From positions 248,001 through 312,000 of the forward strand of contig JAOARV010000067.1 in the NCBI GenBank assembly GCA_025210395.1: DNA of 64,000 nucleotides, in the 5' to 3' direction. The position numbers and the translations under genes are program-made. The notes below the pieces were generated by a model, which did no database searches, was not told where the DNA came from, and was given only the letters and a program-made list of their open reading frames with translations. This DNA is from Marinisporobacter sp. GTDB taxonomy: Bacteria > Bacillota > Clostridia > Peptostreptococcales > Thermotaleaceae. This document shows, piece after piece, positions 19,461 through 28,908 of this stretch. The stretch's first letter is position 1, and each line of letters begins with the position of its first letter.

Positions 19461-19485
19461 AGCATCTCTATTTTCAAGAGATGCT
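19461..19485 (-). terminator. Terminator after the chemoreceptor gene
   Basis: AGCATCTCT/AGAGATGCT stem with a 7-nt loop, followed on the minus strand by ttttatat. Confidence 0.8.
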
Positions 19486-19500
19486 AAGGATTTATTTCTT

Positions 19501-21495
19501 TTATAGCTTAAATTTACTAATAACTTCTTGCAATCCTTGTGCTAATTGAGCTAATCCCTCACTAGCACTAGTAATTTCATGCATAGAAGCTGTTTGTTCT
19601 TCTGTTGAAGCTGAAGCCTCTTCTGACCCTGCAGCATTTTCTTCTGCAACAGCCGATAGATTTTGTATAATCTCTACTATTTCTGTTTTCTTGTATTCCA
19701 CTTCTCTTTCTGCATCCCCTAATTGCTCAATCAATGATACAGCTTTTTTTATTGAATTTTCTATTTCATTATATTTTTGTTCTGTAATCTTTACTTGCTC
19801 TGATTGTTTTTGGGTAGCCTTTGATACTTTTTCTATCATAACTACTGTTTTTTTAGAATTTTGTTGCAATTCCTTTACTATTGCATCAATTTCTTTTGTT
19901 GACTCAGTAGATTGTTCTGCAAGTTTTCTGATTTCCTCCGCTACAACTGCAAATCCTTTCCCTGCTTCCCCTGCTCTTGAAGCCTCTATAGCTGCATTTA
20001 ATGCTAATAAATTTGTTTGTTCTGCAATAGAGGCAATGGTAGTACTTGCTTGTTCAATCTTTTCTGAACTTTGATTTGTTCTTATAATATCCTCATAGAT
20101 TTCCTTTGAAGAGACTGCACTTTCATCTGCTTTGTTGATCAAATCATTAATAATGCTTAATCCCTCTTGTACATTTTTCTCTACCTCTAAAGAGGCATCA
20201 TTTAATTGATTTGCATATTGCTGATTCTTCTCTATAATTTCTCCAAGTTCTAAAGTTTTAGATGCTCCGTCTTCTGTATCTTTGGCTTGATTCATGGCAC
20301 CCTTCGCTATTTCTTCTATCGTTCTAGCTACCTCTTGTGAAGCAGCTGCTGCCTGCTCAGCTGTTGCTGTTAATTCTTCTGAAGAAGCTGCCACCTGTTC
20401 TGAAGAATGAGCCACACTCCTAATTAATTCATGTAGATTTTTCTTCATTTTTTCAAGTGATTTTGCAAGCCTACCAATCTCATCTTTTTTACTTAATAAT
20501 CTTTTTGGAATTTCTTTTGTAAAATCACCACTAGCTATAATTTCAGCTTGCTCTGTGGCTTGAATAATTGGCTTTGCAATAGAATTTCCTATAATATAAG
20601 TTAATACAAATCCTATAATCAATATAATTACTGTTGCAATCATCATATAAGTTTTCAAAGCTTGTATTTCCTTAAGAATTTCAACTTTAGAAGCAGTTAT
20701 TGCAAGAGACCAGCTTGTCCCTTTTATAGGAACATATCCCATATACTTTTCTTCACCTTCAAATTTATAGCCTCCTACACCCATCTTTCCTTTGGTCATT
20801 TCTTCTGTTAAACTTGCTAATTGTTTTAAGTCCTCATTCTCTTTCGCTGCATTTAATAAATTATATTGTTCTGAAACTAATTTTTTTTCCCTATGTCCAA
20901 TAATGGTTCCATCTTTATTAATTACATAGGAATAATCATTTTCTCCATATTTAATATTTTTTGCTAAATCACTTATGAAATTTCCATCTTTAATAGCCAA
21001 TAAAACGCCTATAACTTCATTGTTATATTTTATGGGTGTAGCTAAGGCTACTACTATAGATCCATCTCTTATACTAATAATAGGATCAGATATAGTACTT
21101 TCTCCTTTTATTGCTTTTTTAAAATATTCCCGATGACTCAAATCATTTGTGCTATTATCAGAATAATTAGCAATCCCATTTTTATCCATGATGGCTATTC
21201 TTAAATATCCATTTCTATTTTTTTCTTCCTCTAATGCTTGATTTTTATCCTCTCTAGAATTTAAAGGATTGGTTATACGTATTCTTGCTGCTCCTTTTTC
21301 TAAAACGCTCAATTCTGTTTCTATTCGGCTTTCTAATCCCTTAGCTCCTTCTTCTGCAATTTGTGGAAGTACATATTCAATCTCACTTATTAAAGAATTA
21401 CTCGCCATTATGTACGCTATAGTTCCAAGACCTGCACATACAATAAATAATACTAAAGAAATTATGGCGATTAATCTAATTTTTATACTTTTCAT
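19501..21495 (-). CDS. Methyl-accepting chemotaxis protein with dCache sensor
   Basis: 664-residue receptor. TM1 lies at about 7-29. A periplasmic-type double Cache domain (about 35-280) contains [23 protein letters not shown]2 is at about 284-306, HAMP at about 308-360, then a long signalling coiled coil. The CheA/CheW contact tip is [21 protein letters not shown], followed by [16 protein letters not shown]. Methylation-type helices flank the tip. It senses an external small molecule, perhaps an amino acid or organic acid, and signals to CheA. A sigma-D-like promoter lies at 21590-21616, consistent with flagellar-class expression. Confidence 0.94.
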   Translation of the reverse strand: MKSIKIRLIAIISLVLFIVCAGLGTIAYIMASNSLISEIEYVLPQIAEEGAKGLESRIETELSVLEKGAARIRITNPLNSREDKNQALEEEKNRNGYLRIAIMDKNGIANYSDNSTNDLSHREYFKKAIKGESTISDPIISIRDGSIVVALATPIKYNNEVIGVLLAIKDGNFISDLAKNIKYGENDYSYVINKDGTIIGHREKKLVSEQYNLLNAAKENEDLKQLASLTEEMTKGKMGVGGYKFEGEEKYMGYVPIKGTSWSLAITASKVEILKEIQALKTYMMIATVIILIIGFVLTYIIGNSIAKPIIQATEQAEIIASGDFTKEIPKRLLSKKDEIGRLAKSLEKMKKNLHELIRSVAHSSEQVAASSEELTATAEQAAAASQEVARTIEEIAKGAMNQAKDTEDGASKTLELGEIIEKNQQYANQLNDASLEVEKNVQEGLSIINDLINKADESAVSSKEIYEDIIRTNQSSEKIEQASTTIASIAEQTNLLALNAAIEASRAGEAGKGFAVVAEEIRKLAEQSTESTKEIDAIVKELQQNSKKTVVMIEKVSKATQKQSEQVKITEQKYNEIENSIKKAVSLIEQLGDAEREVEYKKTEIVEIIQNLSAVAEENAAGSEEASASTEEQTASMHEITSASEGLAQLAQGLQEVISKFKL

Positions 21496-21589
21496 TGCTA
21501 CACCATCCTTATATAGTTTGTCCTATTCAGCTTGCTATTCTTATACCCCACTTTTCAAACGATTAACAACTTTAGCAGTTATTATATAT

Positions 21590-21616
21590 TTATCGACATT
21601 TTTCAATTTTCCCTTA
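21590..21616 (-). promoter_or_regulatory. Sigma-D (flagellar/chemotaxis) type promoter
   Basis: Minus strand TAAG (21613-21616), 15-bp spacer, GTCGATAA (21590-21597). This is one base from each half of the TAAA-N15-GCCGATAA consensus. It lies about 95 bases before the chemoreceptor ATG. Confidence 0.55.
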
Positions 21617-21708
21617 AATCCTATTTATAAATTTCTCCATCCAAACATTCATTTATAATTAATTTTTCGAGGGTCTTGAAGATGCATATTTGAATTTATT
21701 CTTGATCC

Positions 21709-22446
21709 TTATCTATTTTTTAAATAATTAGAAACTCCTTCACAGATAGCCTGAGCTATTTGGGCTTTATATTTTTCACTCCTAAGTAGCTGACGTTCTT
21801 GAGGGTTTGTGATAAACCCTATTTCTATCAAAACCCCTGGAATTTGTGTTTCTCTTAATACATAAAAATCTTCAGGTGCAATGCTTGCTTGAACACGATT
21901 CGTCTTTAAAAACCTTTTGTATATTCTATTGTTTACTGATGTACAAATAGATTGTGCTAATTTTTTACTTTCTGTTGATGTAGGATAATAATAAATTTTA
22001 ACTCCTCTTGTTTTTATGCTATCAGGATGAGCATCTACATGAATACTCACAAAAATATCTCCATTATTGTTCATTATATTTTTTCTCGCATCTAAATCCT
22101 TTAAATATCTTGATGCTTTTATATGACTTTTCTTTTCTAAAGAAATATCTTTATCTCTTGTCATAATTACTTTAAATTTTTTATCCATTAAATACTTCTT
22201 CAACTTTAGGGAAACCTTGAGATTTATATTTTTTTCCAATAATCCAAAATCTTCTCCTGTCCCACCATCAATTCCACCATGACCAGGATCTATAACAACT
22301 TTTCTATAGAAAGAATGGTGAAATACTGATTTTAACGGTTCTTCTTTCCAAATAAACAAAATAGATAACATGATCATCAATAAGATGCCTGTTAATAAAA
22401 TCTTTTTATTTATTTTAATAGCAATAAAAATATTTGTTTTTATCAT
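21709..22446 (-). CDS. cwlD: N-acetylmuramoyl-L-alanine amidase CwlD (spore cortex)
   Basis: 245-residue Amidase_3 zinc enzyme with an N-terminal signal anchor (about 14-32). Motifs are VIDPGHGGIDGG (zinc His), a Glu zinc ligand region around LLEKNINL, VSIHVDAHP (zinc His), and VLIEIGFITNPQE (catalytic Glu). Length and single-domain layout fit CwlD, which with PdaA forms muramic-delta-lactam in spore cortex peptidoglycan. A vegetative amidase is the alternative, though those usually carry binding domains. Followed upstream by a phosphodiesterase and a peptidase in the same direction. Confidence 0.85.
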   Translation of the reverse strand: MIKTNIFIAIKINKKILLTGILLMIMLSILFIWKEEPLKSVFHHSFYRKVVIDPGHGGIDGGTGEDFGLLEKNINLKVSLKLKKYLMDKKFKVIMTRDKDISLEKKSHIKASRYLKDLDARKNIMNNNGDIFVSIHVDAHPDSIKTRGVKIYYYPTSTESKKLAQSICTSVNNRIYKRFLKTNRVQASIAPEDFYVLRETQIPGVLIEIGFITNPQERQLLRSEKYKAQIAQAICEGVSNYLKNR

Positions 22447-22549
22447 TTCATCACCTTTTTATGAGATTATACAATAAAATATATTCAGCTGCCCTTCCCT
22501 ATATTAATTTTCTTGTAAAAATTATTCATGTAAAGGTAATGATTCAAAA

Positions 22550-22585
22550 AAATTTCTCATGGTCTTTAAAGACCATGAGAAATTT
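22550..22585 (-). terminator. Perfect long hairpin after the phosphodiesterase gene
   Basis: A fully self-complementary 36-nt palindrome (aaatttctcatggtcttt and its complement) overlapping the region just beyond the stop codon, with T-runs on both strands. Confidence 0.85.
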
Positions 22586-22586
22586 T

Positions 22587-23129
22587 TTATAGCTCAATCG
22601 ATTTTACTAACTTTCCATCTAACTCTTTAATCTCAAATAAATTATTTTCTAAAATACCATAAGTATTTGGGTTATTCTCCTTTGGTAAAGTAATAGACCC
22701 TGGATTTAATAAATAAATATGTTCATATTTTTCTGCTACTGGAATATGCGTATGTCCATGGATTAAAACATCATTTTCACTTAAGTTTGGCATATTATCC
22801 TTATTATAAATATGTCCATGGGTTAAAAATAATCTTCTATTATCACAAAGAACAATGGTATAATCCCCCATCATTGGATAATCAATAACCATTTGATCTA
22901 CTTCACTATCACAATTTCCTCTTACAGCTATAATTTTTTCCTTATGTGTATTTAATAATGCTGCTACTTCCTTTGGATTATAATCCTTTGGCAGTGGATT
23001 TCTAGCACCATGGTATAGTGCATCCCCTAAAAGCACTAAATAATCTGCTTTTTCCTTGTCATAAATTTCTAATGCTTTTTTCAAATAATATAATGACCCA
23101 TGAATATCTGATACAAAAAATAGTTTCAT
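22587..23129 (-). CDS. YfcE-type metallophosphodiesterase
   Basis: 180-residue calcineurin-like phosphoesterase with all five metal blocks: FVSDIHGS, LLGDALYHG, VRGNCDSEVD, LTHGH and IHGHTHIP, ending with NPGSITLP. The small size and motif spacing match YfcE/MJ0936 phosphodiesterases, whose natural substrate is unclear. Cytoplasmic. ATG with aggagt upstream; 20 bases after the M1 peptidase gene, so probably co-transcribed with it. Confidence 0.92.
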   Translation of the reverse strand: MKLFFVSDIHGSLYYLKKALEIYDKEKADYLVLLGDALYHGARNPLPKDYNPKEVAALLNTHKEKIIAVRGNCDSEVDQMVIDYPMMGDYTIVLCDNRRLFLTHGHIYNKDNMPNLSENDVLIHGHTHIPVAEKYEHIYLLNPGSITLPKENNPNTYGILENNLFEIKELDGKLVKSIEL

Positions 23130-23149
23130 CTTAACTCCTCTTTCTTATA

Positions 23150-24658
23150 TTATTTTTGATATAACCAGGTGTTAGCTAAATCATCAAAATCATCATTAGT
23201 AATTTCTTCACACATCTTTAAAAAATCATATGTGGTAGCATTTTTAAATTGATAATCCATGTAATAGTTCCTTAAAATATTATATATTTCTCTTTCCCCA
23301 TATTTCTTTTCTATTTCATAAAAAAACATGGCTCCCTTCTTATAAGCTACTGCATGGTACTCAGAATCATTTTTAAATTTATCCAAAGATTTTGCAATGA
23401 CTTCATCACTTAATTGATTTTTTCTATTTTTATAGCTATTGTATATATTTTTATTAAAATAATTTTCTCCACTTTTTTTCCCATATGCTTCTTTAAAAAA
23501 GACATACTCAGAATATGTTACAAGTCCTTCATCTAGCCAAGGTTCATCTACTTCATTATTGCCTACTACACCATACCACCATTGATGGGCTGTCTCATGA
23601 ACAACTATTCTTTTGAGCCTTTCTAACAATTGTTCATTATAAAACTTTTCATTGATAAAAACAAACCCAGGATATTCCATTCCCCCAGTGTGATTAGATG
23701 CTACTACCGTATACTGCTCATAAGGATATTTTCCAAATATACGATTAAATGTTTTCAATGCATCACAAGCTGTTTTTAAGACTTCTTCATTTAATTTTTT
23801 ATCATTTCTTAGAAAATAACCTTTCACAATAATTCCATCTACTTCTTTTTCTAATTTTATAAATTCACTACTAGCTGTAAAAGCAAAGTCCCTCATGAGC
23901 ATAGCTTCTATTTTCCATGTTTTTTTATTGTTTTCTATTTTTTCAGATATAACATTTCCAGATGATGCAATCATCATTTCTTTAGGTGCTGTAATACTCA
24001 CCCTATAATTCCCTATATCACTATAAAAAGGATCTCCTAAATTATAATAAGGATCAAGATTCCAACCTGTATCATCATATACAGCTGCTATAGGATACCA
24101 ATTCCCAAAATTATAGGTATTTTTGCCATAACCAAACCTTTGCCTTGCTCGAGGTAATAAAGCTTCATATTCCATATAGATTTCAATATTTTCTTTAGGT
24201 TTAAGACCTTGAGATAATTTTATATTTAAAACACTCACATTTTCTTTATTCATATGATAAGTGGCATTTTCTCCATTTACAAATAATTTATTCAATTTAA
24301 AATCACCTTTACTAAATCCATTCGTATAGGGTGTCCCATAATCATCAACAATATAGGGAGTTGTTTCTTTACTTTTGAAAACATTTGGATAAGTATACAA
24401 ATAAATTTCCTTTAAATTTGTTTCTGTATTGTTTACATATATAATCCTTTGTTTCCCATAATACTTTTTTTGTTGTGGATCAAAATCTACAGAAATATCA
24501 TAGTTATTCATCAATTGATCTGAATATATAATGTTTGACTTTTCTTTTTCTTCTGTAAATCTTAATTTTCCAGCTAAACTATTTATACATGTCCAAACAA
24601 TAAAATATAAAACAACAGCATAGATTGCTAGCAATAATGCAATAGTTCTTTTTTTCAT
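23150..24658 (-). CDS. M1-family metallopeptidase, membrane-anchored
   Basis: 502 residues with an N-terminal membrane segment (about 6-26) and no cytoplasmic domain, so the catalytic part is extracytoplasmic. Zinc site HETAHQWW (354-358) with the third ligand Glu377 in EPWLDEG. The exopeptidase-type motif GGMEYP (325-330) replaces the usual GAMEN. The protein ends soon after the catalytic domain and lacks the long C-terminal ARM-like domain of aminopeptidase N. It probably trims peptides outside the cell. ATG after aggaggg. Confidence 0.9.
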   Translation of the reverse strand: MKKRTIALLLAIYAVVLYFIVWTCINSLAGKLRFTEEKEKSNIIYSDQLMNNYDISVDFDPQQKKYYGKQRIIYVNNTETNLKEIYLYTYPNVFKSKETTPYIVDDYGTPYTNGFSKGDFKLNKLFVNGENATYHMNKENVSVLNIKLSQGLKPKENIEIYMEYEALLPRARQRFGYGKNTYNFGNWYPIAAVYDDTGWNLDPYYNLGDPFYSDIGNYRVSITAPKEMMIASSGNVISEKIENNKKTWKIEAMLMRDFAFTASSEFIKLEKEVDGIIVKGYFLRNDKKLNEEVLKTACDALKTFNRIFGKYPYEQYTVVASNHTGGMEYPGFVFINEKFYNEQLLERLKRIVVHETAHQWWYGVVGNNEVDEPWLDEGLVTYSEYVFFKEAYGKKSGENYFNKNIYNSYKNRKNQLSDEVIAKSLDKFKNDSEYHAVAYKKGAMFFYEIEKKYGEREIYNILRNYYMDYQFKNATTYDFLKMCEEITNDDFDDLANTWLYQK

Positions 24659-24890
24659 TGATTCCCTCCTGAAACGATTGAGTATTCATCATCAGTATAT
24701 ATGAAATACTATTATTTTTCAACAAATCTCTCCTATGCTTTATTCCAATTAAAGGTAAATCCTAAATACAACTTCTTTCTAAATTTGAATTTTTAGGCAT
24801 GAATCAAAAGAAATATGGAGATATTTTAAGTATACCAAAGGATATATATGATTTTGTCGAATTTTAGAATGTCAAATGCGATTTATGCAA

Positions 24891-24919
24891 TTTTAGTTCC
24901 CAAATGAGTATGCTATACT
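24891..24919 (+). promoter_or_regulatory. Promoter of the alanine racemase gene
   Basis: TTTTAG, then 17 bp, then TATACT (24914-24919) preceded by TGC, an extended -10. It lies 42 bases before the ATG. The rest of the 24659-24960 gap has only a short open stretch (24765-24867) of doubtful meaning. Confidence 0.5.
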
Positions 24920-24960
24920 AATATGGGAAAGTATGATGAAACTAACAGGAGATGAAATTT

Positions 24961-26118
24961 ATGTGTAATGCTTTTTTTGAAATAAACCTAGATCATATTA
25001 TAAGTAATGTAGAAGAACTCAAAAATGAAATGTTTCAACAATCCATCATGGCCATTGTTAAAGGAGAAGCTTATGGTCATGGATCAGTAGAGGTTGCTAA
25101 GGCTATAGAAAATCATGTAGATTATTTAGGAGTTGGCCTTGAATATGAAGCCATCAAATTAAGAGAAAATGGGATTCATAAACCTATTTTAATATTGAGC
25201 CCCTACTTTGATGCAGAGCGAGTATTAGATTTTCATATAACACCTAGTATTGACAACATAGACGATTTAATTCATTTATCAGAAAAAGCAGCTGAAAGAG
25301 ATGCAGTTGCAAAGTTCCATTTAAAAATTAATACGGGTATGAATCGTTTTGGTATTAGCCCTGAAAAACTAGATTCCTTTATTGATACCTATTTAAATTT
25401 AAAAAACATTTCCTTAGAAGGTATTTTCTCTCATTTTGCTGCTGTATATAATCAAGCTTATGTTAATCATCAATTAGCTATTTTCAATAGTTCTATAGAA
25501 AAACTAAAGGAAAAAAATATAGATATCCCTTTTATCCATATGGCAAATAGCAAAGCAGCCATTGAAATGCCTAAAGCAAGATTTAACATGATTCGCGTGG
25601 GAAATGCAATATATGGAAAAATCATGAATAAAAAAGGACTTTCCATAAAAACAGCCGGTAAATTTAAAGCAAAAATTATTGATACAAGAGAAATCAAAAA
25701 AGGAGAGTTAGTTGGATACGGCATTGCTTACAAAGCCGAAAGAGATATTCGCGTCGGGATTATTCCAATAGGCTTTTATGATGGATTTGAAGTTGGAAGA
25801 GAGATTAAAAATTATTCATTAAAAGATATCTTAAGAAGTGCTCTTAAATCCTTTTATAGATACAAAAAGCCTAGAGATTTAGTTTATATAGACAATAAGC
25901 CCTTAAAAACAGTAGGAAAAGCAAACATGCAATTTTTACTAGTAGATCTAACGGATCAAAATGATATAGGAGTAGATCAGATAGTAGAAATTGTAACACC
26001 TTCCTTCTTTGTAGGTAGAGATATTGAAAGAAAATATGTAAAAACAATTGATCCATCCCTACAAGATGAAACTAAACTAGTTGATAAAGAAGTTGCCATT
26101 TCTTCTTTAGATAAATAA
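24961..26118 (+). CDS. alr: Alanine racemase
   Basis: PLP enzyme, 385 residues, that interconverts L- and D-alanine for peptidoglycan. The PLP lysine lies in AIVKGEAYGHGS, which differs from the usual VKANAYGHG. The racemase region GYGIAYKAERDIRVGIIPIGFYDGF holds the expected GYG..Y pattern. The TIM-barrel segment KINTGMNRFGI and the motif MIRVGNAIYG are typical. The C-terminal part (about 280-320) has a basic insertion relative to common Alr. A racemase of another amino acid is possible. Start: ATG 24961 is better spaced from aggag than ATG 24952. Confidence 0.82.
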   Translation: MCNAFFEINLDHIISNVEELKNEMFQQSIMAIVKGEAYGHGSVEVAKAIENHVDYLGVGLEYEAIKLRENGIHKPILILSPYFDAERVLDFHITPSIDNIDDLIHLSEKAAERDAVAKFHLKINTGMNRFGISPEKLDSFIDTYLNLKNISLEGIFSHFAAVYNQAYVNHQLAIFNSSIEKLKEKNIDIPFIHMANSKAAIEMPKARFNMIRVGNAIYGKIMNKKGLSIKTAGKFKAKIIDTREIKKGELVGYGIAYKAERDIRVGIIPIGFYDGFEVGREIKNYSLKDILRSALKSFYRYKKPRDLVYIDNKPLKTVGKANMQFLLVDLTDQNDIGVDQIVEIVTPSFFVGRDIERKYVKTIDPSLQDETKLVDKEVAISSLDK

Positions 26119-26166
26119 TCACTAAAAATACATTTATATCTAAATTTAACTATTTCAATAATAGTT

Positions 26167-26208
26167 AAACCCCTTTAAAATATCAGATCCATTCCTTTAA
26201 AGGGGTTT
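26167..26208. terminator. Bidirectional terminator between alr and the FemAB-like gene
   Basis: aaacccctttaa/ttaaaggggttt stem (12 bp) with an 18-nt loop between convergent genes. Confidence 0.75.
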
Positions 26209-26220
26209 ATTGCTTCAATT

Positions 26221-27555
26221 TTATTTTTTCTTTTTAAGCTTAGCTCTAATCTTTTTAAACTTCGGAAGGGCAAATCTAAACATACTATATACAAAGCTAT
26301 TGATAACTAAATCAAACTCTCCAACAAATTCTACAAAATCTCCATTAAAGCCTTTTTTAAATTTATACAGTCCATAAAGTGGATTATCTGGATTTAAATC
26401 TCCTGAAACCCCTCTAAAGTCATACATATAACAATCTAAATCTAAGGTATCTTCAATCATTTTCCACTGCATTAGATAATTTGGCATGGTATCACGAAGT
26501 TCATTATGGGATGCTCCATATAAATACCATCCTTTGCCTCCATAATATAAATAGATTGCTCCTGATACATAAACATCCCCTTGATCTTTATAAGGTGCAA
26601 TACTATCAATTCTTTCTTGAAAACTTGCTATTTGTCTTTCGCTATCTGCAATTCTTTTCTCTATATCCGATAGCTTTTTATTATGCTTTTCTATTTTCTT
26701 TTCATCTTTCTCGTTTTTTAATAAAACTTGTGTATCATTTTTTCTCTTTTCAAGTCTTTCTTTATTTTTTTGCTGACTATCAAGTTTTTCTTTCATTCTA
26801 TTGTAGTCTAAATCATAATTATACTTCACCATATACATTCTACAAAATGGAACAATTTTTTCAATCATATCTTTAAAATAATTTTTAGGTCTTGTAATAA
26901 AATTGTCTCTTTGTCCTGTAATTACCATAATTTCATGAAATTTATCAATGATTTTTTCTGTAATATTCTCTTGATCATAAACTTCTACTGTAAGTCCTCT
27001 ATTTTCAGCAACTTTAATATTATATTTTGTTTTTTTTGAAAAATCATCAAAAATTGCTTTTTTTCTTTCCTCTAATTCCTTCTCCATATCAAAATTTAAT
27101 CGAAATACAAAGTTAGGTTGTATATTTTCAAAGTTTTTTGTATTCTTATGATTATATCCAATATTGATGAGCATATCCTTAACATCATTTCCAAACTCAA
27201 TCAATTTTTCATTTTCATTTAAATGAATATCTGGATCAACAGAAATAAAGGCTATTTTGTTTTTCTTTGCATAATCTTTTATAAATTTTGTAAATTCCGT
27301 AATTAATGTTTGATCCCTATAATCACAATGAAATCCTCTAGGGATATATCCCATATATTGATTCATATAAGGAATTTTTCTTAAAAGGATTGTACTTGTT
27401 AAGACAATTTCTCCTTTTTGATTGTATCCTCCTATGAATTTAGCTCTCCATTCCTTTTTTACATCTGCCCAATAAGATGTCTGAAAGATATGTCCTCTTT
27501 CATCATTATTAAAATCATTTACTTGCTTTTTTTCTATTTCCTTAAAATTATACAT
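26221..27555 (-). CDS. FemAB-family peptidoglycan interpeptide-bridge aminoacyltransferase
   Basis: 444 residues of the FemA/FemB/FemX type: two GNAT-like subdomains (YMGYIPRGFHCDYRD; GAIYLYYGGKGWYLYGAS; LMQWKMIEDTLDLDCYMYDFRGVSG). They are interrupted by a highly charged antiparallel coiled coil at about 245-305, a hallmark of Fem enzymes. The ending NPLYGLYKFKKGFNG is also typical. Fem enzymes transfer an amino acid from tRNA to lipid II or a nascent stem peptide; which amino acid is not readable. The C-terminus is very basic. Convergent with alr, giving a small cell-wall neighbourhood. Confidence 0.9.
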   Translation of the reverse strand: MYNFKEIEKKQVNDFNNDERGHIFQTSYWADVKKEWRAKFIGGYNQKGEIVLTSTILLRKIPYMNQYMGYIPRGFHCDYRDQTLITEFTKFIKDYAKKNKIAFISVDPDIHLNENEKLIEFGNDVKDMLINIGYNHKNTKNFENIQPNFVFRLNFDMEKELEERKKAIFDDFSKKTKYNIKVAENRGLTVEVYDQENITEKIIDKFHEIMVITGQRDNFITRPKNYFKDMIEKIVPFCRMYMVKYNYDLDYNRMKEKLDSQQKNKERLEKRKNDTQVLLKNEKDEKKIEKHNKKLSDIEKRIADSERQIASFQERIDSIAPYKDQGDVYVSGAIYLYYGGKGWYLYGASHNELRDTMPNYLMQWKMIEDTLDLDCYMYDFRGVSGDLNPDNPLYGLYKFKKGFNGDFVEFVGEFDLVINSFVYSMFRFALPKFKKIRAKLKKKK

Positions 27556-27746
27556 TCTGAATCTCCTCGCTAGTATTTTTAGATATTAAATTTGTCCCTA
27601 TGCTATGTAAATATTTTCTTATAACTTTCAAATCCACAAATTTCTGCTAAACTACAATTATCTCATTATATATAATCATAAATAATTGATAAACTCAATA
27701 GCATTTATTTCTTCATATCGTCAATATAATTGACTATTTTCTTATT

Positions 27747-28184
27747 TCATATTCTTTCGAGTTCATTTTCCGTGTAGATTTTAATCCCATTTTCTATCAA
27801 CAGTTCTACTACCAAACCATTTCCTTTTTTTAATGTTCCATTAAATGTTCCATCATAAATACGTCCATACCCACAAGAAGGGCTTCTTGATTGAAGTATT
27901 GCTTTTTTTATACCAAGAACTTTTATAATTTCTAAAGTTTTTATTGCCACATCTATAAATTCTTTTGTAAAGTCCTCTCCTTCAGTACTAACAATTTTTT
28001 TATGCCCCTCTTGGTCTTTTACCATTTCACAGCAAGCTCTTGGCGTATTTAAACCAGCTATCACCTCTGGACATATGGCTATAGCCTTTCCTTCCTGAAC
28101 TAGCTGAGCAACTTTTTTATTCAATGTATTACTACCATCATATCTGCAATTTACTCCTGCTAAACAAGCACTTACTAAATACAA
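27747..28184 (-). CDS. DUF523 protein
   Basis: 145 residues with conserved cysteines: SACLAGVNCRYDG, CPEVIAGLNTPR and LQSRSPSCGYGRIYDGTF. DUF523 is a widespread small family of unknown reaction; the cysteine pattern suggests a metal or Fe-S centre. TTG start 10 bases after aggagg; the nearer ATG is in another frame. Single gene. Confidence 0.88.
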   Translation of the reverse strand: MYLVSACLAGVNCRYDGSNTLNKKVAQLVQEGKAIAICPEVIAGLNTPRACCEMVKDQEGHKKIVSTEGEDFTKEFIDVAIKTLEIIKVLGIKKAILQSRSPSCGYGRIYDGTFNGTLKKGNGLVVELLIENGIKIYTENELERI

Positions 28185-28360
28185 ATTTTCCCATCCTCCT
28201 TTAAGCCTTTTGTATTTATATATAAATTCTATTACAAATACATCATTTTAACAAATTTTATTATACCATATTCACTTTTCTCAATATTATAGTAATATTC
28301 CAAACTACTTCAATATACACTATTATATTTTATCAATAAAAATATTTCTATAAACTTGTA

Positions 28361-28388
28361 ACACCTGTCCTTTAAACTACATATTTTA
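28361..28388 (+). promoter_or_regulatory. Sigma-K-type (late mother-cell) promoter
   Basis: AC (28361-28362), 17 bp, CATA-TTT-TA (28380-28388), matching the AC-N16/17-CATAnnnTA pattern of sigma-K. The surrounding bases (TTGTAACAC ... TTTATATTA) recur almost unchanged upstream of the small gene at 42745. Confidence 0.55.
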
Positions 28389-28448
28389 TATTAAAACAAA
28401 TCAAGAAAAATCCTATATGACATATTTTTAATAGAAAGGAGTACTTCT

Positions 28449-28742
28449 ATGTTCAATTATTTCTTTAATTCATCAGGAATGTCCCCTTTTACACCAGGTG
28501 GTCCACCATTAGGACCACCTCCATCAGAGGTTCCTATGCAAGCGCCATACAGAGTCGATCCTGGTTCTATTAGACGATGTAAACGAAAATACACATATAT
28601 CTGGCTCCATAATGGAGATAGTTTTTGGTTCTATCCTGTGCATGTAGGAAGAAAATCTATTGCTGGATATCGCTGGTTTGGATTTTGGTGGCTTTATTAC
28701 GGTATAGATTTAAATAAAATAGAATCCTTTGTATGTGTTTGA
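28449..28742 (+). CDS. Small Pro/Gly-rich, Trp/Tyr-rich protein, probable sporulation protein
   Basis: 97-residue protein. Residues 10-35 are rich in Gly and Pro (PGGPPLGPPPSEVP). The remainder is aromatic and basic, with SIRRCKRKYTYIWL, FWFYPVHVGRKS and YRWFGFWWLYYGIDL. No signal peptide. I believe homologues occur in spore-forming Clostridia without assigned function. The sigma-K-type promoter, good aaggag site and own terminator suggest a late mother-cell (coat-type) product; this is inference. Confidence 0.75.
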   Translation: MFNYFFNSSGMSPFTPGGPPLGPPPSEVPMQAPYRVDPGSIRRCKRKYTYIWLHNGDSFWFYPVHVGRKSIAGYRWFGFWWLYYGIDLNKIESFVCV

Positions 28743-28752
28743 TTCTCTCATG

Positions 28753-28777
28753 AAAGAATTGGGTTTGCCAATTCTTT
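28753..28777 (+). terminator. Terminator of the small sporulation-type gene
   Basis: aaagaattgg/ccaattcttt stem, 5-nt loop, then attttttattt. The stem is nearly the same as that of the terminator at 42878-42908. Confidence 0.85.
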
Positions 28778-28908
28778 TATTTTTTATTTCATCTTGTACA
28801 ATTAATTCTGAATAACAAAAATTTTCAACTGTTTTTTAAAGGATATTGTAAAAAAATATCGAAATATTATATAGAATTCATAATTTATAATCATAAGGAG
28901 GAAACTTC

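Noticed and set aside
24765-24867. Short coding-like stretch ahead of alr (LSKFEFLGMNQKKYGDIL...)
   Set aside because: About 33 codons, no ribosome binding site and no recognised similarity; it may be chance in AT-rich DNA.
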